DNA from: Montifringilla adamsi
Lineage: Eukaryota > Chordata > Aves > Passeriformes > Passeridae
Assembly (NCBI GenBank): GCA_017590115.1
Contig: JAGGNK010006448.1
Span: 9,968,099-10,032,098, forward strand
Length of the DNA stretch: 64,000 bases
Direction of reading: 5' to 3'
The notes under the pieces are model-generated. The model made no database searches. It saw nothing but the letters and a program-made list of their open reading frames with translations, and was not told where the DNA came from. Of the stretch, positions 37,378 to 48,960 are shown in pieces. A program made the translations under genes and the position numbers. Positions within the stretch are counted from its first letter, which is position 1. Every line of letters starts with the position of its first letter.

Positions 37378-38527
37378 AAAAGAGTATTCTGGTGCCCTAC
37401 TTACTTTTTTTGTCCATCTTGAATGTTTAGCCAGATTTTTAAAGACATTTTAGTTGCCTTAAATCTGTTGTGTCTGCAAGAGAGGGTTACTGCGTATTTT
37501 ATAAACCTATTCTTAGATTTCTTTTCTCCTAAAGTAACAGACTCAGTTGGATAGCAATGAGCAATTATTCCTCCTCACTGAGTTTAGAAAAAGGCTCTTG
37601 TCCAATTTCTGCTGTTGGCAGACAGTGTCTAATCCATGCTTTCTGTCACTATTACAAGCATTCAAACTGGGTGCTTTTTTTTTCAGGCAGATCAGTGTCA
37701 TTAATTGTCACCTTACAATGGCACATAAGGAACTGTTACAGAAGGCACATAACAGAGGAGGAGATTTATTTTTAGGGCTATAAAGGAACTTACAAATTTC
37801 AAATCTGATCCAACATCTAAGTATTTAGTATTTTTCATACTTGGCATGCATACTGACAAACTAGTCAGATCAGTACTGATGTAAATACAGTTTTCCTTAA
37901 TTTCTGAGCATGTTTCATTATTAAAAATAAACTTGAATTATTTATTAGCAATGAAAACTCTAGAAACACCTTTGTGGTGAGTTGTATATACAAGCGATTA
38001 CTTATTTAGGATTGGTAATATTACTTATCCTTGCAATGGACAATTTTAACTGAATTTGTGCAGAGAGAAAAAGAGCAGCATGTGAATTTGAACTTAAAAA
38101 ACTCTTGGGTTAGATTGTAAGGATTTTTATATATCTGTAAACTAAACGTGCATGGGGCTCTTAAATAGCACTAAAGCCAATTGGACAGAAAAAATTAAGC
38201 CCTCTTTCCCCCCAAGACAGGGTGACCAGACCCAAAGTCACTATTTGCTTACATGTCTGTGTTTCATAATACCTTACAGGCTGTGACTGGAAGTGGGTTT
38301 GGAGACACCATTAGTCAAAGACTATTCTAACAATTCAGAATTACAAATCTTCTCCTTTCAGTAGCCTAAAACACTAACTAACAGTGCTTTATTAGCAATA
38401 AAGCTGCAATAAAAAGTACAAATCAATTCAGTAGAAGTGACTTTGATTATTACTTTTAATTTTTTGAACTAATTGACTTATCAGTCAGATATTAATGCTC
38501 TAACATTTTTTGGTTTATGCATTTTGA
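37375..38527. other. AT-rich non-coding stretch, no gene seen
   Basis: No supported gene. The two overlapping ORFs at 37547-37783 have no recognised domains or splice context. Confidence 0.6.
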
Positions 38528-38674
38528 ATTTTTTGGTTTTGTTTTTTTGTGTGTGTGGTTTTTTTGGGTTTTTTTTTTTTGTTTGTTTGTTTGTTTGTTT
38601 TTTGGGGAGTTTTTTTGTGTGGTTTTTGGGTTTTTTGGGGGTTTTCTTTTGTTTTTTGGGGGTTTTTTTGTGTC
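38528..38674 (+). repeat. G/T-only low-complexity tract with G-runs
   Basis: About 147 bases composed almost wholly of T and G, with TTTG repeats at 38581-38602 and G-runs of three to five (near 38566, 38604, 38628, 38637 and 38658). The three ORFs across it (38473-38784 +, 38481-38738 -, 38515-38805 -) translate the repeat and are not genes. Confidence 0.93.
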
Positions 38675-41600
38675 TTAAAAGAAAAGTTGAAGAAAGCACT
38701 CCAGAACAAAAAGAAATACTGATGGTTTTTTCCCTCATTTTTCATACAGGTAGTTACATTGACAATCAGTGGGTCTTGAAGTGAGTCTTGAAGTGGGTCT
38801 GCCAAAACTCTGTTGTTTCAACTAAAAGATAAAATGAGAATGAAGTAAACAAATTCTCTAAAGCAGCTGTTCTACAATTCCACTGTGTCTCCAAATCCAA
38901 AATATGTCTCCTTCCTACTATAGGTTTTGGTACTGATTTAACTCAATGGTAATTGATCTTGATTGATCTCTCTTTTCAACTGTTTCCTGCAGTTTTAAAA
39001 AATTAACTCTTTTTTAAAGTACTACTATTTTAGTTTCCATCTTGTTCTCATTCTTTCAGCTCTTCCTTTCTAGCTTTATGTCAAGGTCAATTTGCCCAAC
39101 CAGCTAATCTATTTTTCATCAGATTCCACTCTATCATTGTTTGCTCATTCACATTTCTTCATTCACAAACCTGATTTTCCTGTCAGTCTCACCATCCCCT
39201 TTGTCACTTTCTTCTTTTGAAGTGAATGCCCTTTTCCAGACAACGTTTCAAGTCTTCCCTATGTTTTCTTGTTCTAAGCTCTTCCTTCCCTTTTCCTAGT
39301 CTCATAGTCTTGATATAAGCAAATTCAACCAGTGAATTCCCTCCTCAACAAGATATGTGTTTCCACTGCATTTCCACAGATTTTGTTTCTGTCACAAATT
39401 TAGGCTGTCTGATGCCACTCTGTCACAGAGGGAAGGCCACCCTTGTTTTCTTTGACAGTGGTCTAAGAATAGGAATTTTGGGAAAAAATATAGAGGAAAG
39501 TTTTGAACTTGTGCCCATGTTAAACAGGAAGCAAGGTCAGTTACCTGACTGTAATGATGCAGGAGGAGTTTAATGATAACAAGGAGAACCAAAGAAGGGC
39601 TTTCTTCAGAAATATTAATGAAGATAATTACTATGTAACTGGGCATAGTTAGAGAATTGCAGTGGGGAAATTAAAAAAATATCATTGCAAGTCATTAAAT
39701 GTCCATTTCTTTAGCTAGTGAAACACTTTCATAACCAAACGTGCCTAATGATCCCACTAGAGAAGATGTGAATGAAAAAAGTGTAAATGTTTGGGAATCA
39801 ACGTGTATCTTTATGGGTGTCTCTTTCATGCATATTCAAATAATTTTGTCTGAATATTTACAAAGAAATAATTGAATTTTACTTCATTCTACAGTAAATA
39901 CTCAGAGATTTTTGAGTATAAATAACCCAATTCTGGCAAGCAGGAATCTTGTCACCTTTAATGATGAGTCCAGAAAGCCTTAATTACAGATGACACCAGT
40001 GCCAACACCAGCGAATATCTGATGGCAGAAAATATTAAGCTCCTTTCAAGATATCTATTTCTATTCTGGAATTATTCAGGATACACTGTCATAGCTGATA
40101 AGTATTCAAAAAAGAAACTTTTACTCAATTTTAATAAATGTGTGAATTTTAATATCTCAGTAAAGGCATTCTGTTGATCATGAAATGTCATATACACTTA
40201 AAATCAGCATGATTCTAGTAAAATACTGTGCAAGACAGTGGAAAATGAAATAATTTTCACCCCCTGCAGAGATTAAATTTACAGGAAATATTGAAGAAAA
40301 TACTATAAACACAGGTTTGACCTCTATGCAAAAGCAATTGGAGCAGAAATTAAACAAGATGCTCACTTTGCTCCTAATAGTCCTACTAGCCACTGTTCTT
40401 GATGCACACCTTATTTTTACATGCAGTATAGAGGAAGAAAGCAGGAAGTAAATCAGTTACTGTAATAGATGTATCACAATGTACCTTAAAAAAAAAAAAA
40501 GGAAAGGAGAAACAGATGTTTCTTGTGCAGGTATAAAATTCAAAAGAGTAATAAAGCTATCAAAGAATGTGTAATGAAGTGTAGATTAAAGAGCACAGTC
40601 TTGTCATTACGACATATGTTCTGAATTTTCATGAAATAGGATGGTTTAAAACTAGACACGTTCTCATGAAAACAAGGAGATTGAAAAGACCTGCAAAAGA
40701 AATGTTCTTTTTATGTTCTGAAAGGTACAACCTGCAGAAGGAGATGAATGTAGCATTAATGTGCTGCAGGAATTGTAGAGCTGGACTGATGCACTAGCAT
40801 CCATTATCCAGTTCTCTGCAACAGAAAGTCACTTTGACTGAAGGTCATTATGACCAAGATGCAGGTCTTAGCAGTTCTTGGATTTCTTTTTGGTAGAAAC
40901 AGTCAGTGCTAATTCTGTTAGTTATCAGTTTATTTTGATTAACTCTAAAATGAAAGGACTTCTTTCAAACATCTCATTCTTTTTCAGCCTTTTTGGAGAG
41001 GATTAATTTCAGTTATATATGGAATGATTAGTCCCTGATTTTTGTGCCTAAAATCATGTCTTCATGTACTTCTGTGTTAGCTAGACACAACATAGCTGTC
41101 TAGAAAATATATTATTTAACAGGTAATGGTATTGGGATAAAGCCAGATGTCAGTAACATATGTACATCATAATGTCATTTTTCATTCTATCATCACACAC
41201 CACTTAGGAAGTGGCAACAAAACCTGAGTTTCTAAGTAATATACGTGAATAACTGTAACTGTGTGATGTGTGATTTATAGCAACTGATCATAAAATATAG
41301 ACATGGAAAAATTATATGCATATATTGCAATCCAAGAATGAGAAAATGTGAGCTAAAAAGTTGTTGAAGAGAATAATTTTGTTATGTATGAAACATTAGA
41401 TAGTCTTTTTGTACACACTTCCATATAAATGCAAGTGGGTATCTTCAAATTATGGAGCAATCTGAAAAATGAAGAAAAATAGAAACCCATCTTAATACTT
41501 TCAGACAACCAAAATGTTATTTTCTTTCATGACTTTTCAAAGGCTTCATCAACATCAATTATATTACCATTTATGAAAGCCAAGTACAGCAGCCGTCAGA

Positions 41601-43224
41601 CAATCACCAGAACTGCACATTCTCCCTGACAGATACTGGATCTGATAGACTTGGAAGAAATTTAGAAACATTTTGCTTCTGATAAATGTTTATTTGGATA
41701 TTCATCTAGATGAGACATGGCTTTGTTTCAATTTCAAGTTGTCATTCAAAGAAATGTATTTGTCCACAGGCAAAGAGCAAGCCTAATTATAAACGGATCA
41801 TGTCAAAGAACAGGAATATCCATGATACATCTAAATACTAGTAAGCAGAGATGTGGACCATGCAGTGTCAAGATGACAATCCAGTCCAATTTTGATTGAT
41901 ACCAGAGTGGAAGACAGCAACAGTGGTATTCTTCTACATCTGTACTGATAGGTACATAACATCTTACAAGGTATACAAGAGTATCCAAGATAGGAGGCCA
42001 ATAGGTACAACACAGATCTCACAGCAAGTTACCATTCTTCTCACCTGACAGTAAGTTGCTAAGCAGGATACCTGGCAGGGCCTGAAACAGCCCTTACTTA
42101 TTGTATGCAGGCAACTGAATCACAATCAGGAGATGAGTGCTTTTGCTAAGCTACCAGACAAGTGGTTTCACAGTTGAGATGCACCGAATATCAGAAAGGC
42201 CTTAAGAACTTGTTTATTCCCTAAGGGAATTCATCCCTTACCCTAGTTTCTCCCATGAAGTGTCATTCTACATGCAAGGAATTTTCTACAGTACTATAAG
42301 AAAGGCCTCCCACTGTAGTTTACTGGTCTCTTTGCATCAAGGCCTCTATTGCAAAACAAATAATGTGGAAATCCATAATCTGGTTCTGTTCTGAGCTCCA
42401 CTCAGAATCCGTGTCCCATCAACTCCACCGTCATTCTTTCTAACTGCAACGGGCTGCTTGGAAAAATTAAGGTGCTGCTTATGAAATATCAATACTCGCT
42501 CATGATATGGCAGAGAGTGAGTGTACAAGTACATGTACCAGGAGAAAAAAAAAAGCAAAAAACCCTGAAACAACCACAAAACCACCTAGCAATGAATTGC
42601 AGGGAAACAGTAGAGCTGGAGTAGATATCTAAATGTAAAGCATGTTCAGGTTCAAATGTTTGAATCACCAAGAGGATGCTTAAAAGCACTAAGTCTAGTA
42701 TCCTTGTTCAGTAATTTCAAGAGCTGAAAGCTCCTGCTGCTGGAGAGTCTGACAGAAAAGTACATCCTACTCTTTGGCATCAGGATAAAAGAACAGCCAC
42801 ACTGGTTGCAAAAACTTAAAATTTCTGAATATTCTATTAATCTAAAATATTTTTGACCCAAACCTGCTTCAGTTGTCAATCATTTCCCTTTTTCTGAGCT
42901 ATTATTTCATTTTATTCAGCCCCAGATATGCTCACAAGAATGTATTTACTTGAAAGAGGATTTTCTTCTCATTGATGTACTTTGCTTGACTTCTGCATAA
43001 GCTAACACTTCATTTCTTCTTATTGCATTGACTGGCCATCATGATCTTTCCCTAAGTCTCTCTAAGTCTGAGAGCTGATAAAAAGCCCCCTCATGCATTG
43101 AGAAGAAATGCTTCAAGAAGCTGTTTTCTCGTCTACATTCTTGGACAACCAGCCAAGTCAACAGTATTCAGGAGCATTACTGGGCAGTAGAATTCAGAGA
43201 TTAGTATTGATAAATTGTTTGAAC
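38675..43224. other. AT-rich non-coding stretch, no gene seen
   Basis: Over four kilobases without a recognised repeat or gene. A 13-base A-run lies near 40488. ORFs of 60-85 codons are scattered on both strands as expected by chance. Confidence 0.6.
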
Positions 43225-43271
43225 AGTACTTAAAATATAGTTAGCCCTTAGTACTTAAAATATAGTTAGCC
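43225..43271 (+). repeat. 25-base tandem duplication
   Basis: The segment starting agtacttaaaatatagttag occurs at 43225 and again at 43250, directly adjacent, matching for 22 bases of the second copy. It looks like a recent slippage event. Confidence 0.93.
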
Positions 43272-46200
43272 TGTACCAAACTTTTCCAATACATTCAAGT
43301 GTACTGTGTAGGGTGTGCTGTGCTGGAAATGCAGGAATTACATGTGTAATGGGAGAGATCTTTGGATGTTGGAGTCTAGAAATTATGCACATAATGCTGG
43401 GCTTTTTTGTAGATGAACACATCTTCCAGCTGAAAAGCTTCAATTTTTTATTTTTGCTCTGTTACAGGACCTTCTTTTGGAAATCTGTCCACCTTAGCCT
43501 GCAATGCCTGTATTTTATTCAGCAATTGCTTTGAAAACAGCGGCCTTGTAGTCAAGGCTCCAAGGCAACTTTACTGTTCAGACTACCTTCATTACTGATT
43601 GTAAAGGTGCTTTCAATGCTCAGGCAAAATTGAACCCATCATCCAGGATAATTTTGAAGATCTGAAGCTCTGAACATTTTGATTGTTCATCTGCCTCCCC
43701 TCATCTGTACAATTTTTGTAGTGTGGAGGGACTCCTGTCCCCATTACACACCTGGCACAGACAGGAGGCTTGGCTGGGGCTATTCATGCTCTGACTGGGT
43801 AGCCAGCCCCCAGCAGCCTACTCTGATTGCATCTGTACAGAGCAGCCCAGCAGCAAGCACACAGGGGTTTTTCTTACCTTATCAGTTTTCATCCATAAGT
43901 ATTTGAAAGCCGATCTTCCTCAAGAAAAAACAAACAGAAAACCCCCATAAACAAAACAACCAACCAGCCAAAAACCCAATCTCAAATCAAACAAAAATAT
44001 TGCACTTTTTTAAGCTGAAAAACTATGACATTTATATTCGAGTTGAAGTGGGGTTTATATCCATTTTCATTCAGAATTGAAATAAATGGAAAAAAGCTTT
44101 ACCCAAATATATTAATTTTTCAGACAGATATATAATTTTCCTAATGTACATGTGTACTCCCAGAAGTCAAGTTACACATAGATTTAAACTATTACCTGTA
44201 TTAAATATTAGAAATCCCTCTTGCCCTGAGAATTTTCCTCCAGATGCTCTGAAATAATTACATTCAGTTGAAAGTATCTGTAGTTGTACTGTTGGATAAA
44301 TTGGTTTATTGCCTACTTTGAATTCATTGAATATTATTCCTGTTTCTTCCTCTGTGTGAATCCTTAATTTTATATTCCTTCTTGCCAGAAACAAATTGAA
44401 ATAGATGTGCTGAACACATGGATATGAAGCAGTCTGCCCAGCAATAATTGCTTCATGACAGTTTTGAATTCTTCCAGTTCTTCTCCCTTTGGGATGCTTT
44501 AGTGGTTTGGATAGCATTAGTAAGAGATAGACAAAGTACTGTCTCGAGCTAGATATTATTAGTGCAGACTTGATAAAATCTAAACATTTTTGAAACAATT
44601 GTTCTCTGAATAATTAAGTGGATCTGAAAACCTCCAAACATTACTGACTTTTACTATACTTTGCAGTTTTTAAAAGATCACAAAAGAATTCCAGTCTTGG
44701 AGAGAAGTCTAATGACACTGGGAATATTTCAAGAGCAGAAGATATCCAAGGCAATGGTTCTTTTTAATACACTTTTTTCCAATATTGTCCATTCATAAAT
44801 AATTACATAAATGGTGCTTATAAATAAAAGCTTTCTTAAAGTAACTTTCCAGCTTTTTTTCTACATTTAACAGATATCATATACTCAGGAAATTCTCTTG
44901 TTTAGATTTCAATATGAAACAAAATGCAAACAGTCTCTAAATAAGTAAATAAACAAATCCATCTGTTAATAATTCTTGTACACCAGCTATTGTTGTTGTG
45001 CAAAAAAAAAGAATAAATTTGGCAAGGAATCACAAAATAAATTCAATAGAGATTTTTCTTTTTTAGACTCTTCCAAAAAAAAGGAAGTTTTCTTTTCTCA
45101 CTAAGCAAGCTTTGCTAAAATTTCAGCATTTTTGCATTTAATGTTTGGACATAGCCAGTGTATCACTGACCTTGTAAATCCAGTCTTGCCATCACTGGTA
45201 GACTCAAAAATGGATATAATCCATCTTATAGCAGACTTAATGGGACCTGCTTTGCTTTCTTTGTCTTTCTGTGGATGCAGAGAGACCACTGGGCTAGGAT
45301 TTCTGGGTTTTCAGTCTCCTGATGGTCATGCAAACAGGTTTGGCCAGTACCACTCTAAATAGCTGTACTGCTTCTCTATAGGGAGAGTGTTGTAGGGGGT
45401 GGCCATAATTAAACCAATTAATGTGAATATGTTTTTAATTTTTCTTCTTTTTTTTTTTAATAAAAAAAGTTTCTTTCTCCTTTAAAATATCTGGAAATAT
45501 GTCTGGGAATGCTAAAATAATTAATTACATATTAGCATAAATAGTCTTCTTAAGCCAAATGACCACCTCTAGTTGCGCTTCAGTTTAAGCCAAATGTTTC
45601 AGAAAACCTGGGATATGTTATAAATCATGGTTACGCTGGGACCACATTATACTGGAAAGGATACTTAAAAAGTAATAATAAATTACATACCTTCTGTTAT
45701 ACAAGCTGAAAATGTGGTTTAGGAGATGCAGATTTGGGTAGCTGTGTTTTCTTCCTTCATAATCACTCTACAGGGCAAAAATGTTGAGCACAGCCTAGCT
45801 GTAATTTTAATATTGTTATTGAGCATTTAGACCATGAACTATTTCAAGATACCCCTTTAACAATAGGCAGAAAGGTCTAGAACACTGACACAACAGTCAT
45901 GGAGGAAGGCTTCTCGTATTTAATGATTTGTTTCTCAGGTTCTTATCACCAATAAAGAACCTGCAAAAATCACCTGCACTCCCAGAGGTACAATAGCTTT
46001 CCAGGGAAAGTATTTGCATACAGGAAGACTTCGAAAAATGTCATCTGAATACAAAACATGGGGAAGAGACAAGGTACAGAACTTCTAGTGCCTAGGTGGT
46101 GCTTGGGGACTCGGACAGTGCTGAATGTAGTGCTTCAGGTAAGTGTCTGTCAGCATTCAGCTAGTAAAGCCCTATTTTCAAGAATTTATCTCTTTAGAAG

Positions 46201-46744
46201 TTATGAATTCATTTTGATGCAAAAGTGCTCCTGACAAAAATGTCTCTTGTGATAAGAAATATATCTTTGGAAGATGATTGTCACTTGCAAATTATAAAAG
46301 TTCAACAAAATATGGTAAAATGTATAAATTTAAGAAATTTATGGTAAAAAAAATACATATTGAAAATGTTGGCATTACTTTCAATTTTAAAAAAGAAAAA
46401 TATTTCAAAATAATCCAATAATTAAAAATTGACTTCATCAGTCTGGTTAAATCAAGTCACCCAGCTAAGGCTATCCTGTTTGTGAGCCTTTATATCTGAT
46501 TCCCTATAATTAGAGAGTTTTTAGTTGAAGAGATAATGTGTAAGTATGGTTAATAAGTATTAATTCCAGTTCAAGAGGATTTCAATCTGCACATAGCTTA
46601 TTAGGTCTACAGCTAAAAGGATTCAGTTTTGATCATTTAGCCTGATTTTGTGCATAGTGCAGGCCATTGAATTTTAATATATCAAGATATCCAAGACATC
46701 TTGATGTGTCATCAGAAAAGAGGGGAATGTACAATTGGGAATGC
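43272..46744. other. AT-rich non-coding stretch, no gene seen
   Basis: A slightly GC-richer piece lies at 43680-43880 and an A/C-rich low-complexity piece at 43920-43998. The longest ORF of the whole window (44167-44598, minus, 143 codons) lies here; I see no known domain, splice signals or retrocopy signature and consider it chance. Confidence 0.55.
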
Positions 46745-46771
46745 AAAAAAAAAAAAAAAAAAAAAAAAAAA
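46745..46771 (+). repeat. poly(A) tract flanked by short direct repeats
   Basis: A 27-base A run. The nonamer ttgggaatg ends just before it (46735-46743) and recurs just after (46779-46787). A related 14-base match, gggaatgtacaatt (46723-46736) against gggaatgtataatt (46781-46794), also spans it. This looks like a duplicated target around a nearly bare poly(A) insertion, or slippage. Confidence 0.85.
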
Positions 46772-48064
46772 GGAAATATTGGGAATGTATAATTATTTAT
46801 GTCTGTTTGTCTCCATTTTCCCATTTACAACTCCTTTTCAAGTCAGACAAAAATCAGAATGAGACCAACTCACTGTCTCTATCAAGCTATTTTCGGTGGT
46901 GCAGTTTAAGTGTAAAACAAAATGCAGTTTTAAATAACATAACAGTCAAAATAGAATGCAATTATAATTCTTTATTCTTGAAGTTTTTATGTGCCCAATT
47001 AAATTAAAAAATGTCATTTATTCATGGGTTTTAAAAGAATACCAAGGTTACAGTTCACTAAATATAGAAGTAAAAGAATGGGCTTTTTTCCATTTAGAAT
47101 TAAATCAGTCCTTAAAAATTACAATTTTATAACAACAACTAATCATACTTCCTTTGGATTTTTGTTGATATATGGTGTTAAATATATTAGTTGTTCACCA
47201 TCTATTTATAAATCAGATCACCTGTGTGGAGAAAATCTCCTTTATTTATGCTTCCATCTTCCATATGCAGAGAAAGCCACTAAAAATAGTTTGCATCAGG
47301 CAAGTTGATCATTTTGAGAATAAAAAGTTTAAACAGCAAGATATCTGTCTGCTTTCAGTAACATCTAGCAATTTTGTTCACTCTGTGTACCCCACTGAAT
47401 ATTTTCAAGCATTTCTTTTTTTGCTCTGGAAAACTGACCACATTATTATTGAACTTGTAATATTTAATGTGTCATGGAAAGCAAAAAACATCCCTGAGAA
47501 TGCAGAAAATTTACACAAATACCCAATCTTTCAGACAGGGTTATTCCCAGGAAAACTCTTTTTAAAGTCATTTACTACCTAATTTTTTGAGATATAATAA
47601 TATTGTCAAGATATTTTTCCACCAACCAAAACTTGTAACAGGGATGTAATTCTTGATTATGCTTTTTAAAAATTGAGATTTTTTTTGTTTATTTTGTTTG
47701 CAACAACTTTATGCTTTGTGTGGTACTAGTGTGGTAAAACATTACCTGCAGAAGCCTGCATAGTCTTATCTCAATCCTTTATTTTTTAATAGGAAATTTA
47801 AGGTTTGAACTACGGAATCAGTTCCCACGGAAAATACTGGGAGTAATCAAGCAAGAGGCTTTATATTATTTACAACGCATTCATCTGTCTTTAATCTCAA
47901 TGAAAGATATGTCATACTTCAAGTCAGATCTAGACTGAATCATTTAAAGATAAGCTTGAGGAATGCAAAGACTACAGCAAGGGATGATTGGATCAAGTGG
48001 CAGGTGCACAGTTTATTGACAATATCAGCATGCATTTGACTAAACAGGCTACTGAAATCATCTT
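46772..48064. other. AT-rich non-coding stretch, no gene seen
   Basis: No supported gene. The ORF 47172-47582 (+, 136 codons) is AT-rich, with no recognised domain, and is treated as chance. Confidence 0.55.
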
Positions 48065-48960
48065 TTGTTATGCAAAAGGAATTACAGTTGTTTTGCTCTA
48101 ATGGATCGGCATCTTCTGACAGGATTGTGTTCTTTTGCCCATTTGGTGGAACCATCAAGTCAGTGTAAGACTCTAAGTTCCTCCTCAGAGAGTGCCCTAC
48201 CAGCTACTGGCATGCACTTCCAATGCCAGCAGGAATTCCCTGGGTCTGGCTTTATAACTCCCTGCCTGTCTTCTCAAGCCCACAATGCAGAGTGGGCTGA
48301 GATGGCTGCTCGCACCATGAGGAATGCAGGGAGACTTCTGCTGTGTGAGGGGCACTGTACCAACTGCTCATCCAAACTGTGTTGCCTGTGCTCTATTCAC
48401 AGGCACAAGTGGAACAAGAGCCTTTTTTCAGCATCAGGCAGTCCTCTGAAATGTGGATGAGATCTCAGGGTATTCCTTGGAAGATGAGGGTGCTGAGGAA
48501 ATCACACAAATTAAGAATTATTTTCAGACAGCTGCTATTAAGATTTAACCATGGACCCTGTTCCAAGCCTTGATGGTCCTGACTGGCCTCACCTGTGGGT
48601 CCCACCCCTGTCTTCTTGGCCCAAGAGCCCCACAGCAGCTCTGTCCTAGACCATCCCTGCGCTACCTTGTAGATACAATCATTTCTAGTCCTGCCCCCTG
48701 AATGCCCCCAAGCCAATGTTGAAGGAAACCTCTTCTCCAGACCTGTTTCTGACCCAATTTCCTGCTCTAGCCCCTGACTGGTATTTCTTGATGGACCTTG
48801 GTCTTGTTCAATACCTCAGTTTGCCTTGGTATGATTGAGCAGTGCTCAGAAACTGGCTCAGTCACCAACCCGGGACTTCTCAAGTGCTAAGGACTGCATC
48901 CCACAAGCACCATTGTGGCCTGTGCTAGGGTCACCCTCAGTGCCCAGATACACAGAGCAG
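48065..48960. other. GC-richer patch, possible decayed repeat
   Basis: Composition becomes clearly GC-richer. There is an open frame of 131 codons (48065-48460, +) with many cysteines and serines, then a C-rich segment with phrases such as 'cctgactggtatttcttgat' and 'gaaactggctcagtcacc'. The C-rich part resembles dispersed avian repeat sequence, but I cannot assign it to a family. No LTR ends or CR1 terminal repeats are visible. Confidence 0.35.

Noticed and set aside
37143..37379. Minus ORF with a polylysine start
   Set aside because: Reads through the T44 tract into CR1 sequence.
38473..38805. Three ORFs over the G/T tract
   Set aside because: Low-complexity translation on both strands.
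44167..44598. Longest ORF in the window (143 codons, minus)
   Set aside because: No recognised domain, no splice or retrocopy context, ordinary composition; an ORF of this length is plausible by chance in 64 kb.
47172..47582. 136-codon plus ORF
   Set aside because: AT-rich, hydrophobic and lysine-rich composition expected from non-coding DNA; no homology that I can recall.
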